51,092 nt of DNA from Oscillospiraceae bacterium (GTDB lineage Bacteria; Bacillota; Clostridia; Oscillospirales; Oscillospiraceae): assembly GCA_009779845.1 (NCBI GenBank), contig WRBE01000014.1:1-51092 (forward strand), written 5' to 3'. Of this stretch, positions 7,211-15,893 are shown in pieces. Under the pieces are notes generated by a model. The model ran no database searches. It was not told the origin of the DNA and saw only the letters and a program-made list of their open reading frames with translations. The stretch's first letter is position 1. Every line of letters starts with the position of its first letter. Position numbers and translations under genes: made by a program.

Positions 7211-7936
7211 TTAACAGTTAATACAGCCTGGCCCCCCAAAGCCTGCGCCTTGCCACGGTCTTGAAGCAGCGGCCGCTTGTTTAGTTGGGCCTGGGTTTGG
7301 CTTTGGTGCGCTCGGCGCAGGGGGTCTTGGGATGAAGCTTCCTGCAACACCTCTACCCCAATTCACAGCCCCTGAGATTAGTTCGCTTAAAACTACATGT
7401 AGTGTCGTGTTCATACTTTGTGGCAAGGCTGGTATAGTCGCAGTGACTATGCTAGTCCCAATTTCTAATCCTAATCCAAGCAGGTCAGGTTCATATCCAT
7501 GCGCGAAATAATTGTACACTGTTCTTACATAGACAACACAGTACGTCACCAAAACAGTATTTACAGCCACGCCTAGAGGCGATGTGAATATCGCCCCTGA
7601 GCCAATCATCAATCCACCCCAAGCTCCCATGAACATTGCCGAACCTAATCCGTAGGTTAATCTTTGGCCATTCCGCACATTATCGACGGCTTGGATTATG
7701 CCGCCAACTACAGCTCCAACCGCTGCTCCAAACAGTCCCGTTTTAATCCAATATCCATCAGGGTCAGCTCCACTCATGGGATTGTTCAAGCCATATGTAA
7801 ACAGGTTATACTGCAACAAGTTCCCCTGCTCAACACCCAGCACCCACATGGCATCGGCATTGATAAACCTACCAATGGTTGGACAGTAATACCGACTGTT
7901 CAAATAATAGAAGCCACTACTCAAACATTGATAATA
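7211..7936 (-). CDS. Orphan Rhs tip 2 with unrecognised C-terminal domain
   Basis: The frame is open on the minus strand from an ATG at 7972, but that ATG overlaps the -10 box of a promoter; Rhs sequence starts at 7936. The first about 60 residues of the Rhs part repeat tip 1 closely (YYQCLSSGFYYLNSRYYCPTIGRFINADA, NLFTYGLNNP, DPDGY). Then follow glycine-rich hydrophobic segments (TGLFGAAVGAVVGGII; MFMGAWGGLMIGSGAIF; VAVNTVLVTYCVVYV) and a Pro/Ala-rich tail ending GGPGCINC. No enzyme motif is recognised; a membrane-active tip is possible. The main Rhs body is absent and the start codon is uncertain (TTG in LSSGF, or none), so expression is doubtful. Confidence 0.6.
   Translation of the reverse strand, partial: YYQCLSSGFYYLNSRYYCPTIGRFINADAMWVLGVEQGNLLQYNLFTYGLNNPMSGADPDGYWIKTGLFGAAVGAVVGGIIQAVDNVRNGQRLTYGLGSAMFMGAWGGLMIGSGAIFTSPLGVAVNTVLVTYCVVYVRTVYNYFAHGYEPDLLGLGLEIGTSIVTATIPALPQSMNTTLHVVLSELISGAVNWGRGVAGSFIPRPPAPSAPKPNPGPTKQAAAASRPWQGAGFGGPGCINC
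7901..7936. repeat. 36-bp Rhs-tip boundary repeat, copy 2
   Basis: Identical to 1431-1466. Sequence past 7936 differs completely from that past 1466, so the two tips share a sharp boundary. Confidence 0.85.
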
Positions 7937-7963
7937 GCCTCGTTTCTTACATAATATGACAAC

Positions 7964-7992
7964 ATTATACACTTTTTTGTTTGGTGTATCAA
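7964..7992 (-). promoter_or_regulatory. Promoter reading into orphan Rhs tip 2
   Basis: TTGATA (7992-7987), 17 nt, TATAAT (7969-7964) on the minus strand, about 30 bp before the Rhs-tip boundary. It could transcribe the tip and the immunity gene even though the Rhs body is absent. Confidence 0.7.
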
Positions 7993-8026
7993 GTGCTGAC
8001 CCTACCCCTTTGTAGCTTTGTTTGAC

Positions 8027-8686
8027 CTACAACAACTGATGCCCATTAATCGTCAGAGTAAACCGCAAGCCCAGCATATCAGCGGCGCGGCGGCAGAGGG
8101 TCATGCGGTGGAGGAAAATTTCAAAATAATCCATCACAGCGCATTGGGCGGTGTCGATTTCCAAATCTAGGTTAATCTCCGTCCGAGTTTCGTTAATGGT
8201 AAGGGCAGAGCCGGTGACGGCGTGGTTGACCCGGTCGTGAATATCAAAGGTGGCAATGTCCCGGTTCCGAACCCGAGTGCGGCGTACGTCGCTCTTGTCT
8301 GCCAGAATCACAGCGGCACAGACGGGGTTAACAGGGGCAGAGGTGCCCTCGTCATGGTTGCCGATGGCGGTGATGATAGTGGCAATCTCTTCCGGGTCGC
8401 CACCCATGTCTTCTAAGAGCCGGAAGGCGATTAAGGCCCCGGTCTGGGCGTGGGCGGTGCGGTTGACCACGTTGCCGATGTCGTGGAGAAAGCCCGCAAT
8501 CTGCGCAAGCTCCGCCTCCCGCTCGGAATATCCCATGGTACGCAGGATATCCCCCGCCTCCATGGCGACCTTGGTCACATGGGGGAAACTGTGGTCGGTA
8601 AAGCCTTGGACGCTGAGGGTCTCGTCGGCTTTTTCGATGTAGGTTCTGATTTTTTTACTCTGTTGGATGTCGGGGAAACGAATCAT
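8027..8686 (-). CDS. HD-domain phosphohydrolase
   Basis: 219 aa, ATG 8686 with AAAGGAG upstream. It has the HD-superfamily metal ligands: H in SFPHVTKVAM (about 35), HD in FLHDIG (about 68-69), NHDEG (about 110) and D in LADKSDV (about 130). HD domains of this size cleave phosphoesters such as nucleotides or signalling molecules; the substrate is not evident. It is the last gene of a four-gene minus-strand operon, 12 bp after the methyltransferase. Confidence 0.8.
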   Translation of the reverse strand: MIRFPDIQQSKKIRTYIEKADETLSVQGFTDHSFPHVTKVAMEAGDILRTMGYSEREAELAQIAGFLHDIGNVVNRTAHAQTGALIAFRLLEDMGGDPEEIATIITAIGNHDEGTSAPVNPVCAAVILADKSDVRRTRVRNRDIATFDIHDRVNHAVTGSALTINETRTEINLDLEIDTAQCAVMDYFEIFLHRMTLCRRAADMLGLRFTLTINGHQLL

Positions 8687-8698
8687 AGCGGTCTCCTT

Positions 8699-10084
8699 TT
8701 ATTGAAACGATTTAGACCGGAACAGATATAAGCTACGCTTACTGCCGGGGATTTCGCGTTTTTCTAATCGGGTAAAATATTGCTCAAATGCGGCCTCAAA
8801 ACAAGGCTCGGTATAATCAGGGAAGATATCTGTCCGTGTTCGGAGCAAAATCTGCACCTGAGAATCCTCTTTCGGCACAAATTCAATAATCAGATGCTTG
8901 CCGAGGGAAGAGAGCCACCGGGCGATTTGGTCAAGGGGCAGATTATTCGAGATGGCAAGGTGGTGGATCACCGCCAGCATCAGGATGGCATCAGGCGTTT
9001 GCCGCTGGTCGATACTACCCCGCTCTAGGTTGGCAAAGCCGATAGAGGGGCTGGGCGTTGCCAAATCTAACAGCAGGGGAAGCATGGGCTGATGGGTTTT
9101 GGACACCTGCATAAAATTACGCTCAACCGCAGTATGGTCAATGTCAAAGGCCACCACATGGGCCCCTTTGCTAATAGCCAGCTTGGAATAGCGCCCATCG
9201 TTTGCGCCGAAGTCCCAGACGGCCTTGCATGTATCAATTTGGTCGAGATAGGCGGTCACGAATTCTTCTTTTGCTTTTGTGCCATCCTCAGAGTAATTTG
9301 TGCGACTGTAATAATCGCCCCACTCGGTCACTGTTTGCTTGGGGTTCAGTTTTTCGATAAAATGCAGCATAGACTGGGCCATGGCGGTGATATTTCGCTT
9401 ACTGACACTGGCCATTTTGCCTGTTGGATTGGCCTGTTCTTTCCCGTCCTCGCTGTGGCGAGCAATGGTGCGGGCGTGGAGACGGATATGTCCATAGCCG
9501 AACGTACCCAGTTTGCCCCGCAAAATACTGTCCGCTAAATCCAACGGAATGCCGTCAATATGGGCCAGCATCAGCTTAGAAAGGCGCACGTCAACCTTTG
9601 CCATCAACAACAACGGCGCCAGAAAATGGCGGCAGAACTGCCCATATCCAATCCAGGGCATCCCCTCTTGATAGGGTTCAAAGGAAAGGGTGTCCACCAG
9701 CACGGCATAGCCGTTTAGAAACTGGATGTTGTAGGCATTGGCATCTTTGAGGATCATCCCATGGTTCAATGCCCGCAAATGAATACGCAGAGTGGTGAGG
9801 GCGGCTTGCTTGTACTGGCCGAAACACCACTCATAGGGATAAGAGATAAAGGGGATTTCTTTCGGGCGTATGACCAAAGCCCCTGCGTCATTGAGGCACG
9901 GAATATCCGCCTCTTCATGGGGCACCATGAGCCGGTGTTGGATGAGTTCTTTGTAAAGCCCGGAATCCATCAGTTGTGTGTACTGTTCCCGATAGACGTG
10001 GTTGATTTGCCGATAAATTTTACCGTCCTGCCGGAATACAAACCCGGATGGGTCTCGGAAAGAACTGGCTTCCCGCTCACTCAT
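8699..10084 (-). CDS. Class I SAM-dependent methyltransferase with long N-terminal extension
   Basis: 461 aa from ATG 10084 (MSEREASSF), which overlaps the preceding gene's stop by 8 nt; a longer open frame upstream has no support. The N-terminal half (about 1-260) is conserved-looking but lacks a known fold (YPYEWCFGQYKQAALTTLRI, LKDANAYNIQFLNG, PWIGYGQFCRHFLAPLLL); the kinase-like LKDANAYN stretch is of interest. A Rossmann methyltransferase domain follows, with motif I VWDFGANDGRYSKLAISKGAHVVAFDID and a later AVIHHLAISNNLP segment. It probably acts on a glycan or lipid made by the neighbouring operon genes; that role is inferred. Confidence 0.8.
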   Translation of the reverse strand: MSEREASSFRDPSGFVFRQDGKIYRQINHVYREQYTQLMDSGLYKELIQHRLMVPHEEADIPCLNDAGALVIRPKEIPFISYPYEWCFGQYKQAALTTLRIHLRALNHGMILKDANAYNIQFLNGYAVLVDTLSFEPYQEGMPWIGYGQFCRHFLAPLLLMAKVDVRLSKLMLAHIDGIPLDLADSILRGKLGTFGYGHIRLHARTIARHSEDGKEQANPTGKMASVSKRNITAMAQSMLHFIEKLNPKQTVTEWGDYYSRTNYSEDGTKAKEEFVTAYLDQIDTCKAVWDFGANDGRYSKLAISKGAHVVAFDIDHTAVERNFMQVSKTHQPMLPLLLDLATPSPSIGFANLERGSIDQRQTPDAILMLAVIHHLAISNNLPLDQIARWLSSLGKHLIIEFVPKEDSQVQILLRTRTDIFPDYTEPCFEAAFEQYFTRLEKREIPGSKRSLYLFRSKSFQ

Positions 10085-10271
10085 CGGTGTCCACCTGCTC
10101 GAAGTTGTCGTTGGCAGGGTCAGCTTCTGTGGGGACGGCATCCTCTTTCGGCTTTTTGCCAAACAATGCCGCAATTTTGTGCCGCATTGTGGCAAACAGA
10201 ACCCCGAAAAACGCTAGGCCGCCTAATAGAACTTGTACGATCATACTACCAAAACCTGGGTCAAAATACAT
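10077..10271 (-). CDS. Small single-pass membrane protein (YFDPGFGS type)
   Basis: 64 aa. It begins MYFDPGFGSMIVQVLLGGLAFFGVLFATM, a conserved-looking DPGxGS head followed by one membrane helix. A basic stretch (RHKIAALFGKKPKE) and an acidic tail follow. Its 3' end overlaps the methyltransferase start by 8 nt, implying translational coupling. Small proteins with a Y(I/F)DPGxGS head tend to occur in polysaccharide-type operons with a sulfatase-like membrane protein and a methyltransferase, as here. Function unknown. Confidence 0.75.
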   Translation of the reverse strand: MYFDPGFGSMIVQVLLGGLAFFGVLFATMRHKIAALFGKKPKEDAVPTEADPANDNFEQVDTDE

Positions 10272-10301
10272 ATCTTTGTCCTCGCTTTATCTCTATATTT
10301 A

Positions 10302-11945
10302 TCAATATTCTAACAATTGATAATTTTCGCCTACAAACCGATTGACCAGTATGCGGGATATATTTCTGGGATCCAGCGGTTCATCTAGGCCGCCGTATTG
10401 CGGCGGGATGCGGACTGCACTGAATACGCCGTCAAAGAGCGGGAGAAGGTCATCCAGTGGAAGCCCTCGGTCAATCAACAGATACTGATATGTTTCAGGA
10501 AGGTTTAAGCCATGTTCTGCTTGTAATACGATAACAGCATTTGGGTTGTTCTCCAGCACCAAGTCAATTTGCCGCAACATTACCATGATGGCATATTGGT
10601 GTGCAATGAGGTATGCGTCCGTTGAAAAGGGGTAGATATCTTCTGACTCAACCACATCCATCCACCGATAACCATGGGCTAAAAATGATACAATAGTGAC
10701 TAGCTTTGGAGATTCGATAGAAAAAGAGTCAATTAATGCAGCATACATGGAACGCTCATTTGGAAGATTTTTTGTATCTGCCGTAAGCTCATTTACCATA
10801 ATAGATGAGTATGAATCAGATGTCAATGCCCATAAACTTTCATCAGGGCTTTCATTTTTGGGCAATGGTGTTGTAAGAGAAAGAAGTTCAATTAAGTTGC
10901 CAAAACCCTGCCAGAAATGCTCTCCTAAATCCTCGTATGTAAATAATAAGGGGGGGTATCGACCTGCGCACACCGTGGCATAAAAAAAGTCTAATATACT
11001 GTTTGGCCAAGTGAGGCTATCTGAACCACCTATCATGATTCTCGTATATTCAGCGTCTGAAAAAGCTTGAAACAGCTCGTTATTGGGAGCGACATCATTT
11101 GCAATACAAATTCCGTCCTGCGTAAACCTATCGTCAATTGCATGAAAACGATGATAAGCAAGCAGATGTGCAGTATCCGCTAAAACCGCACCGAGCCAGC
11201 TGTCATAAAAGGCAGGAGATTTTAGAGCAGGAATTCCATATATTGTTACCCCTGTATGCAAGTCCGCATCTTCATTAATCACAAAACCGCGTTGCGTCAA
11301 CTCGGCCCTCAACTCTTCCTGCCCATCCCCAAAGAACTCCTCTATAGCGGCAAAATTCACCATACCATCCACATGAAACCAGTAAATATCTGGACTGGGC
11401 AACGAATCATCCACGACAAACTGTTGTTTAATATAAAAATCGCCTTGTGCTTGTCCGCGCATGGCAATTTCGACACGCACACCCGGGGCAAGGTTAAACA
11501 CAAAAAGTACGCACATAACCGCGGACAAGGCTAAGAAGGCTGGACGAATGGCATGAAATGAAGGATCATATCGACGGAAACATAGTGTCACCAGCAAAAC
11601 AATAACCAATAAAACAAGCCAAAACAATGCTCTTGGCAACGTTGGCATAAAAGAAGATGCCATCCGATACATCGACTCAAACAGCCAAAAAAATACCCAG
11701 AATAAAAGCGAGGACACCATAGCACCTTCATAACTGCGAGAAATCAGACGAAACAAGAAAAATAAGCCTAGACTGATTATGGCAAAGGCGGCGGCCAGCA
11801 CAAGGGCGTGGTCAAACCGTATAGGATTTCGAGCAATATTTTGGTTGATCAGGAAAAACAAAAAGATATTGGGCAAAAACATGATTGCGCCAACATATAA
11901 TAATATCCCTTTTCGAGAGATATCTTTTGTTTGCGTGGTATCCAT
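10302..11945 (-). CDS. Integral membrane protein with large external, possibly alkaline-phosphatase-like domain
   Basis: 547 aa, ATG 11945 with GGGAGG upstream. Five or so hydrophobic helices fill residues 14-160 (GILLYVGAIMFLPNIFLFFLI; HALVLAAAFAIISLGLFFLF; MVSSLLFWVFFWLF; LFWLVLLVIVLLVTLCF; PAFLALSAVMCVLFVFNL). A soluble extracellular domain follows with PDIYWFHVDGM (about 185), TIYGIPALKS, ESPKLVTIVSFLAHGYRW and AVIVLQAEHG (about 480). The D and H residues in such places recall the sulfatase/alkaline-phosphatase metal site, but the usual N-terminal Thr/Cys nucleophile is not obvious. First gene of the operon; a modifying enzyme for a surface polymer is the best guess. Confidence 0.65.
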   Translation of the reverse strand: MDTTQTKDISRKGILLYVGAIMFLPNIFLFFLINQNIARNPIRFDHALVLAAAFAIISLGLFFLFRLISRSYEGAMVSSLLFWVFFWLFESMYRMASSFMPTLPRALFWLVLLVIVLLVTLCFRRYDPSFHAIRPAFLALSAVMCVLFVFNLAPGVRVEIAMRGQAQGDFYIKQQFVVDDSLPSPDIYWFHVDGMVNFAAIEEFFGDGQEELRAELTQRGFVINEDADLHTGVTIYGIPALKSPAFYDSWLGAVLADTAHLLAYHRFHAIDDRFTQDGICIANDVAPNNELFQAFSDAEYTRIMIGGSDSLTWPNSILDFFYATVCAGRYPPLLFTYEDLGEHFWQGFGNLIELLSLTTPLPKNESPDESLWALTSDSYSSIMVNELTADTKNLPNERSMYAALIDSFSIESPKLVTIVSFLAHGYRWMDVVESEDIYPFSTDAYLIAHQYAIMVMLRQIDLVLENNPNAVIVLQAEHGLNLPETYQYLLIDRGLPLDDLLPLFDGVFSAVRIPPQYGGLDEPLDPRNISRILVNRFVGENYQLLEY

Positions 11946-11972
11946 AAATTACCAGCCTCCCTCTCGACACCT

Positions 11973-12001
11973 ATCATAATACAAAACGGACAACAATGCA
12001 A
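11973..12001 (-). promoter_or_regulatory. Promoter of the membrane protein-methyltransferase-HD operon
   Basis: TTGCAT, 17 nt, TATGAT on the minus strand, 28 bp before the first start codon. Confidence 0.5.
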
Positions 12002-12048
12002 GCAAGACTTGGCAGTACTACCCGAATATCCCCTCGCATATAGATTAG

Positions 12049-12075
12049 CTATAGTCACGGCGTAGGTGACTATAG
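12049..12075. promoter_or_regulatory. 10-bp inverted repeat upstream of spoIIID
   Basis: CTATAGTCAC and GTGACTATAG are perfect inverted copies with a 7-nt centre, ending 24 bp before the spoIIID start. There is no T-run. It is either an operator or an RNA hairpin in the spoIIID leader. Confidence 0.6.
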
Positions 12076-12099
12076 TATGACTATGGGGAGTGGTAGCTT

Positions 12100-12348
12100 T
12101 TGAAATCGAACATTGAAGAGCGTGCCTGTGACCTAGCGGTGTACATTATAGAGAGCAACGCGACAGTGCGCGCGGCAGCCAAAGAGTTTGGCATTTCAAA
12201 ATCCACCGTACATAAAGATTTGAGCGAGCGCCTACAGCAGTTTAATAAACCCCTGTATCAACAGGTAAAAACGGTGCTGGAGAAAAACAAAGCAGAACGG
12301 CACATCAGAGGCGGGATTGCCACCCGGATCAAGTATAAAGGGGAATAG
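12100..12348 (+). CDS. spoIIID: Sporulation transcriptional regulator SpoIIID
   Basis: 82 aa with a TTG start and GGGGAG 9-10 nt upstream, the family's normal length. The sequence contains the SpoIIID signature: IEERACDLAVYIIESNATVRAAAKEFGISKSTVHKDLSERL (HTH, about residues 22-45), then NKPLYQQVKTVLEKNKAERHIRGGIATRIKYKG. SpoIIID is a mother-cell transcription factor acting after sigma-E. The gene is monocistronic, closed by a strong terminator. Confidence 0.95.
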   Translation: MKSNIEERACDLAVYIIESNATVRAAAKEFGISKSTVHKDLSERLQQFNKPLYQQVKTVLEKNKAERHIRGGIATRIKYKGE

Positions 12349-12351
12349 ACG

Positions 12352-12393
12352 AAAAAGATTGAGCCTTGAAGTATATCGGGGCTCAATCTTTTT
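12352..12393 (+). terminator. Terminator of spoIIID
   Basis: AAAAGATTGAGCC and GGCTCAATCTTTT form a perfect 13-bp stem with a T-rich 3' side. The A-rich 5' side makes it potentially bidirectional. Confidence 0.85.
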
Positions 12394-12450
12394 GTGTAAA
12401 CGGCGAATTTGTGTGTGTCCGTTTAGCTTGTCGTGACAAAGAGGTAACTT

Positions 12451-12479
12451 TTGCATCAAATCGCTCCTTGTGGTATCAT
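12451..12479 (+). promoter_or_regulatory. Promoter of the fetAB-like operon
   Basis: TTGCAT, 17 nt, TATCAT, about 48 bp before the TTG start. Confidence 0.55.
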
Positions 12480-12526
12480 AGAACCGAACTGTAAACTAGA
12501 ACGAAATCCAAGGAGGGCCCACAGCA

Positions 12527-13150
12527 TTGTTTGCTTTGAAACATGTGAACTATCAAAACATATTGCGCTACCCCGACATGACAATACCGGCGGGTGTTAC
12601 AACATGTATCTGCGGAGAAAGCGGCTCAGGGAAAAGTACATTGTTAAAGTTGCTCAATGGTGTCATCTCCCCCACAGAGGGGGAAATCACGTATTCCAAC
12701 CAAACACTAGAAGCCTATGACCCGATATTGCTCCGAAGAGAAGTCCTTCTCGTGAGCCAATCGGTTTATTTGTTTGACAAGTCAATCAAAGATAATTTTA
12801 ACGAGTACTACGCCTATCGCAATATAGACGCTCTGTGTGAGGCGGGGATGAACCGCTATCTTGATATTTGCTCTGTCAGTCTTCCTCTGACCAGCATGTG
12901 CCATGTGTTGTCAGGCGGAGAGAGGCAGCGGGTATTTATCGCAATTAACCTGTCGTATCAACCGAAGGTATTGATGCTGGATGAACCCACCAGCGCACTG
13001 GACGACAAAAATGCAACTGCGCTGATTGAACATGTGAAGGCATATTGTAACGAAAACCAAATCACGCTGATTATTGTCTCTCATGATAAGGCGATAGCGG
13101 AAAAGTATGCGGACAACATTATAGAGCTTGCAGGGGGTGTGAAGGAATGA
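12527..13150 (+). CDS. ABC transporter ATP-binding protein, FetA-like
   Basis: 207 aa from a TTG start with AAGGAGG 10 nt upstream. It has Walker A GESGSGKST (30-38), the ABC signature LSGGERQRV (about 131) and Walker B VLMLDEPTSALDD. It is short, as usual for FetA/YbbL. The stop overlaps the permease ATG (ATGA), so the two are translationally coupled. In E. coli, FetAB exports iron and protects against oxidative stress; the substrate here is inferred from homology. Confidence 0.8.
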   Translation: MFALKHVNYQNILRYPDMTIPAGVTTCICGESGSGKSTLLKLLNGVISPTEGEITYSNQTLEAYDPILLRREVLLVSQSVYLFDKSIKDNFNEYYAYRNIDALCEAGMNRYLDICSVSLPLTSMCHVLSGGERQRVFIAINLSYQPKVLMLDEPTSALDDKNATALIEHVKAYCNENQITLIIVSHDKAIAEKYADNIIELAGGVKE

Positions 13151-13920
13151 ATGACATCATATCGCTCAACATTGGACAATTTGCTCTGATATACTTGCTG
13201 TTACTCGTGGTACTGTCCGTAATGAAAAAATGCAGAATCAATCAAACGAAGCTACTGGTTGTCGCCAGTGTACGTATGACGGTACAGCTTGTATTGGCGG
13301 GACTAATTTTAACCTACATCTTTGATAACCCGCACCCGGTTTTCACGGTCTTATATATTCTCATCATGACCGGCTTTGCCTGTTATATGGCAATCCGAAG
13401 GAACAAAACAATCAATCGGAACTTCAAGTGGATTGTGGCGGCATCGCTTTCTGCCTCGGGTATAGCGATCGTGTGTTTTTTCATTATGGCGGTCGTTGGG
13501 GTGAGCATTTTTAATCCCCAATATACCATCCCCATCAGCGGCATGATCATGGGGAATGCCATGACGGGGGTAAGCCTTGGCATCAAAACATTCCATGAAA
13601 ACATCCATTCACAAAGGGCGCGGATAGATGCACTGGTCAACATGGGCGTAACCCCGCCCAGAATCCTGACACCCTTTGCAAACCAAGCGATTGAGACGGC
13701 GTTGTTACCGACGTTAAACTCCATGCTGGGCATGGGCATTATTTCCTTACCGGGCATGATGACAGGGCAAATATTATCAGGGACATTGCCGATGACGGCG
13801 ATTCTCTATCAGATTGCAATCATTATTGCGATTAGCGCAGTTACATGCCTGTCTGTGTTCTGTGCGCTGTTTTTTGGTTATCGAACGTTGTATAATAAGC
13901 GGAATCAGATTATAATTTGA
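13147..13920 (+). CDS. ABC transporter permease, FetB-like (UPF0014 family)
   Basis: 257 aa with about seven hydrophobic helices. The family motifs are visible: KLLVVASVRMTVQLVLAGLILTYIF, ISGMIMGNAMTGVSLGIK (about 135-152) and IISLPGMMTGQILSG (about 198-212). It forms an exporter with the preceding ATPase. Partners are encoded back to back. Confidence 0.85.
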   Translation: MNDIISLNIGQFALIYLLLLVVLSVMKKCRINQTKLLVVASVRMTVQLVLAGLILTYIFDNPHPVFTVLYILIMTGFACYMAIRRNKTINRNFKWIVAASLSASGIAIVCFFIMAVVGVSIFNPQYTIPISGMIMGNAMTGVSLGIKTFHENIHSQRARIDALVNMGVTPPRILTPFANQAIETALLPTLNSMLGMGIISLPGMMTGQILSGTLPMTAILYQIAIIIAISAVTCLSVFCALFFGYRTLYNKRNQIII

Positions 13921-13931
13921 GGTGATTAAAC

Positions 13932-14114
13932 ATGAAATGTTCCAATGTAACATCCTGCGCTTGTCCCAAAGTAGAATGCGAAAACCACGGAAAATGTTGT
14001 GATTGCGTGATCAAGCATCGTGACACGGACTCATTGCCATACTGTCTGTTTCCGGCACAGGATAAAAGTGTGGAACAGTATTACCGCAGTTTAAAAGAGC
14101 GTTTTGAGCCGTAG
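13932..14114 (+). CDS. Small Cys-rich protein (DUF6485-like)
   Basis: 60 aa, ATG preceded by GAGGTGA. Seven cysteines in the first half (CSNVTSCACPKVECENHGKCCDCVIKH) plus one later (LPYCLFPA) suggest metal or Fe-S binding. It follows the metal exporter by 12 bp and is probably co-transcribed. The family assignment is by general pattern; the function is unknown. Confidence 0.7.
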   Translation: MKCSNVTSCACPKVECENHGKCCDCVIKHRDTDSLPYCLFPAQDKSVEQYYRSLKERFEP

Positions 14115-14121
14115 CGGTATC

Positions 14122-14150
14122 TTGCGAAGCGAGATAAGTCGTGATATAAT
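14122..14150 (+). promoter_or_regulatory. Promoter of fhs
   Basis: TTGCGA, 17 nt, TATAAT, ending 48 bp before the fhs start codon. Confidence 0.75.
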
Positions 14151-14197
14151 AACACAGATTTTTTCATAAATGCCGCAAACCTGAAGGAGGCGCACCC

Positions 14198-15874
14198 ATG
14201 ACATTCAAATCCGACATTGAGATCGCCCAAGCCACCAACATGCAGCATATCCGTGATGTTGCAAAATCTGCCGAAATTGACGAGAAATACTTAGAGCAAT
14301 ACGGCAACCACAAGGCAAAAATCGACTATAGTTTCCTAACCGACAACGCTGGGAAGCCAGACGGCAAGCTGATTCTGGTCACTGCCATCAATCCCACCCC
14401 GGCAGGGGAAGGGAAGACCACCACCACCGTTGGCCTGTCTGATGCGCTGCGGAAAATCGGCAAAAAGTCCTTCGTGGCCCTGCGGGAGCCGTCGTTAGGG
14501 CCTGTGTTCGGGGTCAAGGGCGGTGCCGCCGGGGGCGGGTATGCCCAAGTGGTGCCCATGGAGGACATTAACCTCCACTTCACCGGCGATTTCCACGCCC
14601 TCGGGGCGGCGAATAATCTGTTGGCGGCCATGCTGGATAACCATATCCACCAAGGCAACGAATTAGGCATCGATGTGCGGCGGATTACATGGAAACGTGC
14701 CGTGGACATGAATGACCGCCAGCTTCGCTTTATCACAAACGGCCTCGGCGGTAAGGCGAATGGCGTACCGCGGGAGGATGGGTTTGATATCGTAGTGGCC
14801 TCTGAGGTCATGGCGGTACTCTGTCTGTCTAAGGACATTGACGACCTGAAAGCTCGCTTGGGCCGCATGATTGTGGCCTATACACGGGATGACCGACCGA
14901 TTTTGGCTTCTGACCTCAACGCCCAAGGTGCTATGGCGGCCCTGTTAAAAGATGCCTTGAAGCCCAATCTGGTGCAGACCTTAGAGGGGACCCCCGCCCT
15001 CATCCACGGTGGGCCGTTTGCTAATATTGCCCACGGCTGTAACTCTGTTACCGCAACGAAAATGGCCCTGAAACTGGGTGACTACGCCGTGACGGAGGCG
15101 GGCTTTGGTGCGGATTTGGGGGCGGAAAAGTTTCTCAATATCAAATGCCGGGTGGCAAACCTAAAGCCGGACGCGGTGGTCATCGTGGCCACTGTTCGTG
15201 CCCTGAAACACCACGGCGGCGTGGCGAGGGCCGACCTTGGCACACCGGACACAGCGGCCTTAGACCGGGGCTTGCCGAACTTGCTTCGCCATGTGGAGAA
15301 TATCACGAAACACTTTGGCCTGCCCGCTGTGGTGGCCATTAACCGGTTCCCGACGGATGCGGTGGAAGAGCTGCAACTCATTGAAGACCGTTGCCGTGCC
15401 TTGGGTGTCAACGTGGCCCTCAGTGAAGTCTGGGGCAAAGGCGGGGAGGGCGGCGAGGCCCTGGCAAAAGAAGTTGTCCGCCTCTGTGAAGGGGAGAGCA
15501 AGCTGGAGTATGCCTATGACCTAGAGGACACCATTGAAGAAAAGCTAGATGCCATTGTCAAAAAAGTCTACCACGGCAGCGGCGTGGCCCTGACCCCGGC
15601 GGCGAAAAAGCAGGCAGAACAGCTTGCGGCCCTCGGGTTTGGGAATTTGCCCATCTGTATGGCCAAGACCCAGTACAGCTTTTCCGATGACCCTGCCCTT
15701 ATCTGTGCGCCGGATGGGTTCACCGTTACAGTGCGGGGCCTGAAAGTGGCGGCGGGTGCCGGGTTTATTGTGGCTCTCACCGGGGATATTATGACCATGC
15801 CGGGGTTGCCGAAGGTGCCTAGCGCAGAGAAGATCGATGTGGATAGTAGTGGGAAGATTCAAGGGTTGTTCTAA
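14198..15874 (+). CDS. fhs: Formate--tetrahydrofolate ligase
   Basis: 558 aa, GAAGGAGG ribosome site, full family length. It makes 10-formyl-THF from formate, THF and ATP in the cytoplasm, feeding one-carbon metabolism or the Wood-Ljungdahl methyl branch. Visible features: ATP-binding [14 protein letters not shown] (about 67-80), [20 protein letters not shown], the [16 protein letters not shown] segment and the C-terminal [15 protein letters not shown]. It is transcribed alone, between its own promoter and terminator. Confidence 0.97.
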   Translation: MTFKSDIEIAQATNMQHIRDVAKSAEIDEKYLEQYGNHKAKIDYSFLTDNAGKPDGKLILVTAINPTPAGEGKTTTTVGLSDALRKIGKKSFVALREPSLGPVFGVKGGAAGGGYAQVVPMEDINLHFTGDFHALGAANNLLAAMLDNHIHQGNELGIDVRRITWKRAVDMNDRQLRFITNGLGGKANGVPREDGFDIVVASEVMAVLCLSKDIDDLKARLGRMIVAYTRDDRPILASDLNAQGAMAALLKDALKPNLVQTLEGTPALIHGGPFANIAHGCNSVTATKMALKLGDYAVTEAGFGADLGAEKFLNIKCRVANLKPDAVVIVATVRALKHHGGVARADLGTPDTAALDRGLPNLLRHVENITKHFGLPAVVAINRFPTDAVEELQLIEDRCRALGVNVALSEVWGKGGEGGEALAKEVVRLCEGESKLEYAYDLEDTIEEKLDAIVKKVYHGSGVALTPAAKKQAEQLAALGFGNLPICMAKTQYSFSDDPALICAPDGFTVTVRGLKVAAGAGFIVALTGDIMTMPGLPKVPSAEKIDVDSSGKIQGLF

Positions 15875-15893
15875 GATATACACGCAAAATTTG

